NCBI GenBank assembly: GCA_028274465.1
Contig: CM051456.1
Span: 105,809,348-105,873,347 of the forward strand
Length of the DNA stretch: 64,000 nt
Reading direction: 5' to 3'
Source of the DNA: Plantago ovata
Lineage: Eukaryota > Streptophyta > Magnoliopsida > Lamiales > Plantaginaceae
Below the pieces are notes generated by a model that was given only the letters and a program-made list of their open reading frames with translations, was not told the DNA's origin and did not search any database. Position numbers and translations under genes: made by a program. The number at the start of each line of letters is the position of its first letter. The stretch's first letter is position 1. Of the stretch, positions 23,551 to 33,800 are shown one piece after another.

Positions 23551-23886
23551 ATGGAAAACCCTAACAAATTCAGATTTGAAAAAACACCTCCACATTCCCC
23601 ACCCCCCCCCCCACCTTCTCCCCCACCACAAATTGATCCCGAAATGTTGGCTGAAATGGAGGAAGCTCTCCAAGAGGCATTTCCTCCATCTCCCACCAAA
23701 TCTCCTACTCCTCCCCCTTGTGAGCACAAGGAGGTTGAGCACTTAGAAGACCAAGGAGTCTTCTGCAAGATATGTCAACAACAACTTTTGGAACCAAAAG
23801 ATGTCATCGACTGGTCGCTCCTACATGAGGAGTCAAGCTCCGGGGACGAGGACGAGGGGATGAGAGTGACTAGAACTACCTATTGA
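23551..23886 (+). CDS. Small proline-rich, acidic-tailed protein with a Cys/His cluster
   Basis: An uninterrupted 111-codon frame inside the CACTA element, on the strand opposite to its main gene. The N-terminus is MENPNKFRFEKTPPHSPP, followed by a run of prolines, an acidic helix-like segment (PEMLAEMEEALQEAF), a second proline segment, then CEHKEVEHLEDQGVFCKIC, and an acidic tail (SSSGDEDEGM). The C-x-H and C-x-x-C pairs could bind a metal. A weak TATA-like word (CTATAAG) lies at about 23505 and an AATAAA signal near 23919. The protein is not recognised. It may be an element-borne protein or a captured host piece; no function is assigned. Confidence 0.45.
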   Translation: MENPNKFRFEKTPPHSPPPPPPSPPPQIDPEMLAEMEEALQEAFPPSPTKSPTPPPCEHKEVEHLEDQGVFCKICQQQLLEPKDVIDWSLLHEESSSGDEDEGMRVTRTTY

Positions 23887-25243
23887 TGGATGAAACTTTT
23901 ATATGTAATCCATATTATTAATAAAAATTCAGCTTTTTATATTTTCTATCTTTCTCAGTTAGTTAATCATTTTTATTTCTTTTTTCTTAGTTAATCATTT
24001 TATTTCTTTTTGCTTATTGAGTTAACTATTAAGCATTTTCAGAATTTTCAGAATTGAGCCAAATTAATAATTGAGTTACAATAAGGAGTAAGCAGTAAGC
24101 ATTACATTTCCACTAACCTAATTAGGGATTCGAACTACCCTAAATCCTAAATAAAAAATTAACAGTGAAGAAACCTAAACCCTAAATAAAAATTAACAGT
24201 GAAACCCTAAATAAAAATTAACATACAGTAAATCAAATTTAATAAACTGAAATTAAAAGTATAGGGAAACTCACCAGTAATGGAGAGGCTCCGGCGGTGG
24301 CGGTGGAGGTGATGGAGAGGCCGGAGAAGAGGCGGCAGCAGCTGGTTAAAAAATGCAACACAAATGGACCAAACAAAAGAGGGAAGAAACGAGTATTAGT
24401 TGGTGATAAACAAATTATGATTAATTCATTCAAAACTGGGCAAAAATTGGAGAAACCCCCAAAATCTAGGGTTCTAGTTTCTTACCTCTGAAATCGGTGC
24501 AGATCGCGAAAATTTGAAATATATTCGAACTCCTTGTTCGATAAGCTTCAATTTGAGCTAAAATTTGAAAAGAATGGTGGAGTTTTGAGTAGTTGAGAAG
24601 AAATCCGAAGAGAAGAAGGAGAAGAGACAACAATGGAGAAATGGGGAAGAAGAAATCCTTCCCCGTCTGTCTATAACGACGTAGCGACGGATGAGTTAAT
24701 CCGTTGCTACGTATTTTCCTTTTTTTTCCTTTCTGAATAAACGAGTTTGGTCAACCAATATAGCGACGGATACGTTCATCCGTCCCTCAGTTAGAGACGG
24801 ATAGACCTTATCCGTCGCTAATCTGCAGCCGGATTGGGTCCCGAGAGGCACAAACTGAGCTTAGAGCGCAGTTCGTCCTTATCCGTCGCTACGAGTAGCG
24901 ATCCGTCGCTATTTAGCGACGGATGCCATCCGTATCTAATGATCCGTCACTAAAAGTTGTATTTCTTGTAGTGCTCTCCACTTTTCTTCAAAGTGTAATG
25001 AACTCCAGTGAAATCTTCTTTATTTCTTTTAGTTTTTTTATTTAAAGCTTTACTTAAGAGTCAAAAGGAGGCCATGTGTTTGTTACAACTTTTTTAGGGA
25101 AACATGGGTATTATATTAAGTAATTAAACTGGTACATCATAGTTCATATTCTGCGTAATCATACGCATCTTAGTTTCTAGTAGATCAGCCTTAATTAGTT
25201 CAGATAACCAGATGGGACAGTCCCCAACTTGGTATATATTAGA

Positions 25244-25852
25244 TTATAGCATAACTCCTACATGCAAAGTTTGTAAATTTGGTGCCACCACTGTGTCTTG
25301 AAAAAGAGGCAACCATTTTCTTGATCTGGAATAACTTCCTTGTTTAGCTAAGATATCAGCTATGCCATTTCCCTCCCGATAGATAAAACGAAACTCCACT
25401 TGCAGATCTTCCTTCAACTTGTTAATTTCCTGGATCATTGTTCTGTGTTGTCACGCCGGAAGTTTCCCCCTGCAAATACAATCAAAAGCATATTTAGAAT
25501 CTGTTTGTAGGACAATTTTGTGATAATGTAAATCATTACATAACATAAGGCCAATTTTAATAGCATAAATTTCTGCCGTATTATTTGTTGTTTTTCCAAT
25601 ATATGCAGATAAAGCGTGTATGAGTCCTCCTTCAGAATTTCGTAGTACAACTCCTATTCCTGCATGTCCATATTCCTGTATGGTGGATCCATCCGTATTG
25701 ACCGCGATGAATTCTGGAGGCGGTCTCTCCCATCTGCAAGGTACATGTAACTTTACTACATGCAAATTTGAATTTGTGGTTCCTTCTTTTGAGAATGTTT
25801 CTTTAGATATATTAGCCAGTTCCCTTCTCATGTTACCAACCGACTTATCCAC
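25244..25852 (-). pseudogene. LINE RNase H domain
   Basis: Contains AVNTDGSTIQEYGHAG, NNTAEIYAIKIGL and LQTDSKYAFDCI, carrying the D, E and D of RNase H, then FIYREGNGIADILAKQG with the final acidic residue. The frame changes once near 25440-25460. It follows the reverse transcriptase with a short overlap. Confidence 0.85.
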
Positions 25853-27615
25853 CCCCTAAAGATTTTTGAATTTCTAGTATTCCACATGATCCAGAAAGAG
25901 TTTATAATGATCTGTTGAGGGGAATCTCCATGCATATGAATTACAATTTCTTTTAAAGAACCTCCATGCTCTATGTTAACTATTCCCCTGAAGGTATGGA
26001 AAAATTGACACTTAAATAGAAAAAGATTTATATTTTCCTCTCCTTGTCTACATAAAGAGCATACTGGGCTTTGTAAAACATTTTGGTTGAATAACCGGGA
26101 TGCAACCGGAAGTTTTTCATGGAGGGCCAACCATAAGAAATTTTTTATCCTAGATAAGACATTTAGCTTCCACAATCTATCCCAAGGCAAGTTAGGTAAT
26201 TGTTGATTAGAAAGTGCTTGGTATGCACTTTTAACTGTAAAATTGCCATTACTAGTTCCTTTCCATATCATTTTATCTTCAACTAGTACAACAGGAATTT
26301 GGATTGCAACTATTTCCTCAACTAACTCTAAAGGAACTACTGTTAGTAACTTATCTAAATTCCATCTATGGTTATCTATGAAATCACTTAATTTTTGATT
26401 TCTAACAAAATCCATAACATAGTCAGCAAGCTTCTTCCCATTTACCCAATTATCAGTCCAAAAATTAATCATTTTTCCATCTCCAATTTCCCAAATAACT
26501 TGTTGAGCCATAAAATCTTTATGTTTTAAAAGATTTTTCCAAAGGCAACTGTGTGAGTTGGTAGCAGTTGCTTCTAGTATTGAATTACTAGGGTAATATT
26601 TATTTTTAAGAACATCTTGCCAAAGAGAATTTTCATTTTGCAAAAGTTTCCAAATTAATTTCATTTGAAAGGCCTTATTCATATTCTCTAAATGTCTTAT
26701 CCCTAATCCTCCTTGATTTTTAGGCAAACAAACTATGTTCCAACTTATTTTTGGTCTACTATGACCCTCTCTAGTGGAATTCCAAAGAAATTTCCTATTC
26801 AGAGTGTTTGTGACTGATGCAATAAGTGTACTTCTCCCTGCATAAGAAAGGTACTTGTTGTACCAGTTGTCTATTTTTGTGGTCACTCTATCTATAATGT
26901 GGTCAAAAAGATCAATTTTTTTCTTACCAAATAAGAAAGGCAGCCCTAAATATCTATCTAATCTTTTATTGGTAGCCACCCCTAGCTTATGTAGTATTTG
27001 TTGTTTCCTATTAGTGGTAGTATTTGGGGAGAACAGGACCCTAGATTTGATCCAACATATTTTTTGTCCAGAGGCTTCTGCATAGTTTTGAAGACAAGTC
27101 TTTACCCCTGCTACTGAATGTTTAGTTGATTTGCAAAAGATCATACAATCATCTGCAAAGCATAAGATAGAGATTTTTGGCCCTCTTTGACTTGATTTCA
27201 AAGCCTGAAACACCCCTTGCCTTTCCTTTTCTAACATGTAATGTACAAATAATTCTTGAGTTAAGATAAAGATATAAGGGGACAAAGGGTTCCCCTGTCT
27301 AATTCCCCTTGTAGGTACCCAAGTATCTGACAAATTAGAGTTAACTAGAACTTGATATGAGACTGAATGGATGCATTCCATAATCAAATTTATTATTTTG
27401 GTTGGGAACTTATACTTTTCTAGGGCCAATTTTATGAAATTCCATTCTAATCTATCATAAGCTTTTTCCACATCTAACTTTAGAGCCATATAATATTGTT
27501 TAGACCTTTTCTTCCTATTTATTATATGTAGCAACTCATGTGCAAGAAGTATATTATCACTAATTTGTCTACCTGGGACAAATGCATTTTGATAGGGTGA
27601 AATAAGATTATTCAA
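25828..27615 (-). CDS. LINE reverse transcriptase and zf-RVT domain
   Basis: A 595-codon open frame. RT motifs are visible: LKLDVEKAYDRLEW (about residues 46-59), GIRQGNPLSPYIF (104-116) and the catalytic LCFADDC (151-157). The C-terminal third has the zf-RVT pattern with WKLNVLSRIKNFLW and CSLCRQGEENINLFLFKC. The true protein would begin further upstream, because RT similarity (HFRPISLCNVSY) is visible in another frame to about 27720. It copies LINE RNA at the target site. Confidence 0.9.
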   Translation of the reverse strand: MNNLISPYQNAFVPGRQISDNILLAHELLHIINRKKRSKQYYMALKLDVEKAYDRLEWNFIKLALEKYKFPTKIINLIMECIHSVSYQVLVNSNLSDTWVPTRGIRQGNPLSPYIFILTQELFVHYMLEKERQGVFQALKSSQRGPKISILCFADDCMIFCKSTKHSVAGVKTCLQNYAEASGQKICWIKSRVLFSPNTTTNRKQQILHKLGVATNKRLDRYLGLPFLFGKKKIDLFDHIIDRVTTKIDNWYNKYLSYAGRSTLIASVTNTLNRKFLWNSTREGHSRPKISWNIVCLPKNQGGLGIRHLENMNKAFQMKLIWKLLQNENSLWQDVLKNKYYPSNSILEATATNSHSCLWKNLLKHKDFMAQQVIWEIGDGKMINFWTDNWVNGKKLADYVMDFVRNQKLSDFIDNHRWNLDKLLTVVPLELVEEIVAIQIPVVLVEDKMIWKGTSNGNFTVKSAYQALSNQQLPNLPWDRLWKLNVLSRIKNFLWLALHEKLPVASRLFNQNVLQSPVCSLCRQGEENINLFLFKCQFFHTFRGIVNIEHGGSLKEIVIHMHGDSPQQIIINSFWIMWNTRNSKIFRGWISRLVT

Positions 27616-28148
27616 ATAAGGTCTAATCCTGTTAACAAGTATTTTTTAGATGATTTATAACTCACATTACATAAACTAATTGGCCTAAAGTGAGAAGTTT
27701 CTTTCGGGTTAGGTCTCTTAGGTATTAAAACTAGAGTTGTATTATTAATATCTGTAGGCATATTTCCAGATTGAAAAAAAATTAACTAGTAGAATAATTT
27801 CCTTCTTAATAAGTTTCCAATTATTTTGATAGAAAAAAGCATTCAACCCATCAGAGCCAGTGCATGCCTTATCCCCCCTATTGACTTAACTGATTCCCAA
27901 ATTTCATCATCAGAGACATCCTCTATCAAATTATCCCCATGGTTCTGCTCTAGAGTAGGAAGCTGGATATTTTCAAATTCTTGCAAATTGACTCCATTAG
28001 TTTTACTTTGGTTAAAGAAAAAATCTCTAAATTGGCTAGTGATTCCTTATTATTATCATGGAATATGTATTCCATGAATATAGTTTCTCCTTTTTTGAGT
28101 AGTGGCATAAGCATGAAAATATTTAGTATTGGCATCCCCTAAATTTAC

Positions 28149-28914
28149 TCAGTTCCTCTTAGCTCTCTGAACCCAATAAGTACTTTTCTGTAATCTAAGT
28201 TTATTAATGTAATTCCTTAAGTTAGTCTCTATCTGACCAAAAGTATAAGGGTTTGAAGGCAATTTTAAAGTAATGTCATGCAACATCTTTTTACTTTTGG
28301 CTAATTCTATTTTTAAATCCCTAAGTGTAGCTAAGGGCCAATAAGGTGCCTTTTCTGCTAAGGTTTTACAAAATTCCATGTAAGAAACCTTTTTTTTCTC
28401 AATTTCCTCCTCCCATAACTTCTTTAAATTATCTCTAAACAGAATATTATGTTGCCAAACTATCTCATATCTGAATCTCCTTACTCTATTAAATTTTTCA
28501 TTCCTAGTATCTATAAGAAGCATGCAATGATCAGAGGTTGTAGTAGGTATAGTTCGAACTATTGTGTCAGGAAATAATCTTAACCAATTTTGGTTTGAGC
28601 AAGCTCTGTCTAATCTTTCACAAATGAATGAAGGTCCTAATTGCCTATTTGACCATGTATATAGAGGTCCACAGAAGCCTATATCTTCTAATATCTTCTA
28701 AATTACAATCTAATAAGCAATCTCTAAACTTATTCATTTTACTTCAATTAGGTCGTTTACCACCTAATTTTTCATGAGGCCGCAAATAACTATTAAAATC
28801 ACCACAAACTAACCATTCAGAATTAATTTGTGTAGAACTTTTTAAATCATTCCATACCTGTGCTTGTCCTACATAATGTGGTGAGTTGTAAACAGTGGTA
28901 ACATTGATCTCCTT
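28149..28914 (-). pseudogene. LINE endonuclease C-terminal part and linker
   Basis: Minus-strand fragments read WLVCGDFNSYLRPHEKLGG, then GPLYTWSN and ERLDRACSNQNWLRLFPD, and the final TTSDHCMLL, the usual end of the EEP endonuclease in plant L1 LINEs. A lysine-rich linker follows. Several frames are used and only the C-terminal part of the domain is present. Confidence 0.75.
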
Positions 28915-28984
28915 CTAAGGTCCCTTTAAACAACAAGAAAAGACTAGAGGGGGGGGGGGGTGAATAGTCTTTTCTAACTTTTGT

Positions 28985-29100
28985 TGTTTAAAACTTTCTC
29001 AGCAAGTACTTATTACTTTACAGTAATGAGGTTGCTGATACTTAACTTTCTCAGCAAGCGTAAGTTACTTTACAGTAGCTTGGTTTGCTGATACTTAAAA
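28985..29100. repeat. 56-bp tandem pair with TCAGCAA/TTGCTGA inverted words
   Basis: Two adjacent units each contain CTTTCTCAGCAAG, TTACTTTACAGTA and TTGCTGATACTTAA. Each unit carries TCAGCAA near its start and its complement TTGCTGA near its end, so each can fold. Confidence 0.8.
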
Positions 29101-30174
29101 TCAGAGAGCGGAAGTCTTTGAAACGATAAGTGCTTTTTCAGCAAGTAAAGAGTTTCAGCAAGTGATGTGAGTGACTGTGTACAAACAGATATAATTTGCT
29201 GAAAGCTAAATGCAGTAAGTAAATCACACAAACACTTTTAGAGTGGTATCTGAGAGTGGCGTAATCTCCCAACTAATCCACTTTGTCCTTTCTAGGACTG
29301 AATCCACTAAGATATGATTGAGGTTCCTTACAATCTCCTATCTAAAGCGATTCAACAGAAACCAAAGCACACTTGCTTTGTCTCCAATCTAAACTAGAGA
29401 ACTCAACCTTGTTCTCCACCAAACTTGGTACTTTTAATCAGCAAAAGCTTGCTCGATTAAGTTCCCCCTGAATATCACGCCTGAAAGGGTGTATTTTCAG
29501 TTAGAGAGTTTTGGGGTGAGATAACTTAATTATAACTTATTCAGTTACAACAAGTAATCTAAAAAACACAACTTGGAATACTTTGCAGTAAACAAGTTTG
29601 ATTGTTTCTGGTGTCAAGACTTGTTCTTGTTCGAAAGAAAGAACACTTAACTAATTTCTTAGCCGAGTTTGTTCTATTTCTTCACAAGTAGCTTTTTCAA
29701 GCTTTAAGTCTTGGAACGGATCAATGGCAGTAAGAGTGTTTGAAGGTTTGTGAATTTTAAGCACAAGTGAGAGTTTGATCACGTTGTTGACACACTTCAA
29801 CTCTTTGCCGGATGACCTCTATTTATAGTGCAAGTAAGGAGCCGTTTGAATTTCAAATCCTAAGGCTTTTGTTCCTTAACATGTCACTATCTTGCTTTTG
29901 TACTTTCAGCAGCAACCTTTGTTTGTCTTCTAGTCTTCATGTCCTTTGTGTGTAAGCTTTGCATTAAATGCACCTTTGAATAGAATTCAAACAGAAACAA
30001 TGGAGCGCAAAATCACGTACATTCAGCAAGAGGTCACATATGTTCATCAGCAAGTGTTCATTCTCAGTTTCAGCAAGCACAACCTACTCTGTCTTTCAGA
30101 TTTTCACTTATGCAATGCTGTTGCTGAAAATTTCACTTTCTGAGCAACACGTGCCTTACCAGTCTTCAGCAATC

Positions 30175-30225
30175 TTCAAGTCTTCAAGTCTTCAAGTCTT
30201 CAAGTCTTCAAAAGTCTTCAAGATT
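30175..30225. repeat. TCTTCAAG minisatellite
   Basis: Five to six head-to-tail copies of the 8-mer TCTTCAAG, with one AA interruption, inside the copia LTR. Confidence 0.9.
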
Positions 30226-30815
30226 CTGACCGGTTTCTTATTTGCTTCAATAATTTGTTTGTAATAAACAAAATACATCTTCAGCAAATGCTTCAATAGG
30301 TCATTTTTTTTTTTCAGAAAATAAAATACATCATACGCAAATGTGTCAATAAATTAATTTCTTCACAGAAATTAAAGTACGTCATCCACCAAAGAAATAA
30401 CTTATCTAACACCTATCTAAGTCATCAGCAAACGTTCCTCTTTTACAATGTCCTTAAACTTCTAAATTCCTATGGACCTTAAGAGTACTAGTTACTGGAC
30501 TGTTCTTAATTTAGCATGGTTAATTGCTCATCAAAATTACAAGTTTCCTAACAAATTTCCACCTTTTTGATGATAGCAATCCATGGCTAAATTAATTGTT
30601 ACCCTTTTAGAGGTTTCTGATGTTGAATAAATCAGATGATTAATGCAAGCATACTTGAAATAATAAACAGTAAGCATAAGTAAGTTGCATAATCAAAAAC
30701 CAATAAGAGTAAAAAAGAATTCATTGCTGAAAGTTATCATTCAGAAGTTTACAAGAAAGCATAGATAACAAAGAATCAGCAAACAAAAACTTTAACAAGA
30801 AACTATTGCAGGGGC

Positions 30816-33800
30816 TTAAACTCTTTCAGAGGATTTTCTCAGAATCTCTCTTACACTCTTCTCAGCAAGAGCAGTGAATTCAACACAATCCTTCTCGTAG
30901 TTTTCCAGAAGCCTACGGACTTGTAGTTGAAGAATTCTTGCATTTTTGCAGGCAGTATGATGATGCTTTTCAGCATTCATTTCCATGTAGTTAACTACCC
31001 ACAAATGCATGCCCCAATTGCTGGCATGGAGAAGCTGTGTATCTGAAATGTTTCTCGGATGAATCTTTCTTAACCAGAGAAGATCTTCTTCTTGATCCTG
31101 AGCAGTAAGATAGAAGTACTCATAAGGAATCAATCCAAGTTTCTTCTTAGGTTTCTTTGTTACCGGGTCAGCATAGTAAGCGATGCCAGGTGGTTTGATC
31201 AGATTTGGTTCTTGCTTGTATGTCTTACCAATGGCAACTCTTCTTACATAGACCTCTAGATTCAACATTTCCCAGCAATATTTCTTGGGAGGGATTCTTC
31301 CCTTTGCTTTCTTTGGACCTTGAGTTCAATCCATTTGAACATCTGATTCAAAATGGCTGTAGGAAAGAACTCATTTACCAGCAAGTCTTCCAGCTTTAGG
31401 ATCCAGCAACCATGAATGTTTCTGATCACATTCTGAGTGGTTTCATCATTGCTGGTCTTTGTATATTCAATGCCGGAGCCAATAGCAATGCTGGCCAGCC
31501 TTTTCTCTTCCTGTCTTTGCCTTCTTCTTCTTGATTTAGCATTGTCTTGATCTCTTGCTGAAGAGTCAGACGAAAAATGCCTTGAGTGGCCAGACGGAGT
31601 TATGGCTGTTAAGGGTCTAGCTCTTATGGCTTGAGCTATTGTTTGATTGTCATCATCTTCTTCATCATCTTCATTCAGATTGTGATGACTTTCATTGAGA
31701 CAGAAATCTTGAGTTTCAGCAGCGGTTTTTCTCTTTTTGGTACTTGCTGAATTTAACTCAGTTTCTGCTTGTCTTTTAGAACTTTGCTCTCTTTCAGCAA
31801 GAGGTTCTAGTGGAAATGGCGCATCAGCAGCAGGAGTAGGAGGGGTTTGATTGCTTTTTCTAGTCTTCTTTTCCCCTTAGACATGGATTGCAACATCGGA
31901 GTGATGTGCAGAGAATAAAACTCATTGCAATTTTCAGCAAGAGTGTTGAGGCTTTTGAATATTCATCATGTTCTCTTCATGTCTTTTCTCTGTTGCGGCC
32001 TTCTCATCCATAATATTATGAGCTTTGACGAGAGCAGTCTTTGCAAGCCTGAGCGCCTGACTTACATCTTCTTCATAGCTCTTGTGATAAAGACTTATGT
32101 CTCTCTGAGCTATTGTCAAAGTTGTAGTGCGTCTCAGCACTGTAGCCAATATCTTTCCAATGTCAAGTGGGCTCTCAGCAAGCAATGCCTCATCTTCAGC
32201 TTTGCAGGCATCATGGACTTGCTTTAGTGCTAGAATTCTGGGAGTGAACTCCTCAACTCTTGGGAACGGCACTAAATGCGGTGTTAAGGAATGAACCTTA
32301 ATTTCAGAAGCAAACTGATCATCACGCGTCAGCAATTCGGCTCTTAGTCCATCGTCTAAATCATTGATGTAATCAGGAGGAGGAATCTGAACGACTTTTG
32401 GGTCTCTTTTGGATTGTTCATCATCATTTTCTGACAAGTCGTCATCATCCTCTGATTCATCAAGTTGAGCGACTTTGGAGCCTTTGTCAGTAGCTTCACT
32501 TCCTTTTGTTGAGTGGTTGCTGATGGCAACACTTCAGACTCAACGACTGGAGTTTCACCAGTAGATAGTTGTTTTAATTGAGTGTGGGGCTCAATTACTG
32601 GAGTTTCGCCAGTAGTTAGTTTTAATTGAGTAGTTGCTGAGGGCAACGTTTGAGACTCAATAACTGGAGTTGCGCCAGTAGTAAGTGGAAGGGATGGAAC
32701 TTCCTTTGATTTTGGTCTTGAAGATTCACCAATTTCCAGATCCTGCGTATGCCTTGCATGGATCACGAGACTATTTTGTAGAGCTCGTTGGTAATCTTCA
32801 TCTTCTTCATCCTCATCTTCAAGCTTTTCTTCAGTAACCTTGGCATCAGAAACTGGACTCTTGCCATTTTTCAAGGCAGCCCTTTTTCTGGCGTATTCTT
32901 CTTCAGTATCAGCACCTTGTACAGGTGCTTGATTTTCAGCAGCAGCAGGAGGAGGTTGAGATTCTTGCTGAGATTGTTGTTGATCAGCTTGCTGATTGTC
33001 AGAGGGATTAGTTTCAGCAGCTGTCAACTTTAACCCACCAGCATCAAGACTTGGACCTTGATTGTCATCATCGTCATCCTTTTTGTCCTTAGAATCTTTC
33101 TCTTCATCATCACTGGGATCAGTGGGAATGTTCTCATCTTCTTCTTCTTCTTCATCATCTGTCAAAATGACTAGCTCAACGTGCTTATACAAAGCAACAC
33201 TTGTCACTTCCTCTTCCTCAGTTAGTTTGTGGGGATCAGCCACCACAGGAACAAAAGAGCCTTTGAGCATCACAGCTTGTTCAGCTGGAGAGGCACTCTT
33301 AAATTTGACCTTCATATTCTCTCTGATTTGAGCAATCAGATTGGAACTCATTTGCTGAGAATATGTCATTTCTTCAGGAAGGATGGAGTGGACAAATGTT
33401 TCGAGCTTCAGAAGTGAAGATCTCTTTTTCTCATTTGAGAGATGAAGGTGAAGATCTGAGAAGTCCATTCTCCTATATCTTTGCCAGTTGCTGACGGACT
33501 TAGCAACTCTTGACAAAGTTGTCCTCTTGAAGCTCAAGTAAAGTTCTTCAGAACTTACTTGCTGATCTTCAGTGATGAGTACCACTTCAGTGGTCTCCTT
33601 TTGAGCCTGAAAAAGAATTTTATTTAGATCAGGATTGGTTTGGAGAATTGTTTTAGAGCTTAAATCTGAAACATGATTTACCTGCTGAGAGTCAGCAAGC
33701 TCATGTAGTACAATTTCCATTCCATGAGGAGCTGGAGGAGCATCCTCCATTTGTTCATCCTGAAATAAATTAAAATTAGACACAAGTACTAAGCTGTCAA

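Larger units (their letters stand above)
21430..24973 (-). mobile_element. Complete CACTA (En/Spm) element, non-autonomous
   Basis: The left end is CACTACAAGGAAAACTG and the right end read inward is CACTACAAGAAATACAAC. A perfect 3-bp target duplication CTC lies at 21427-21429 and 24974-24976. Subterminal dyads of TAGCGACGGA occupy about 21450-21770 and 24665-24960. Inside are a three-exon En/Spm-like gene on the minus strand, a small proline-rich reading frame on the plus strand and two long hairpins. No TNP2 transposase is present, so it must depend on a partner. At 3,544 bp it looks structurally whole. Confidence 0.9.
25050..28914 (-). mobile_element. LINE (L1-type with RNase H), 5'-truncated by a copia insertion
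   Basis: Read on the minus strand the order is: end of the EEP endonuclease (28914-28524, with INVTTVYNSPHYVG, WLVCGDFNSYL and TTSDHCMLL), linker (28523-28149), reverse transcriptase plus zf-RVT (27615-25828) and RNase H (25852-25244). Endonuclease, linker and RT are in different frames, so the copy is dead or has several small indels. The 5' part of the endonuclease is absent beyond 28914, where a copia LTR begins. The 3' end is A-rich near 25020-25050, but its exact border is unclear. Confidence 0.85.
28915..30553 (-). repeat. 3' LTR of the copia element
   Basis: About 1.6 kb. On the minus strand it starts TGTTAGGAAACTTG at 30553 and ends near the LINE junction at about 28915. It contains two tandem copies of a 56-bp unit (28985-29100), a poly-G run near 28951 and a TCTTCAAG minisatellite (30175-30225). 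The outer border is placed by the loss of LINE similarity and is accurate to a few bases only. Confidence 0.6.
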
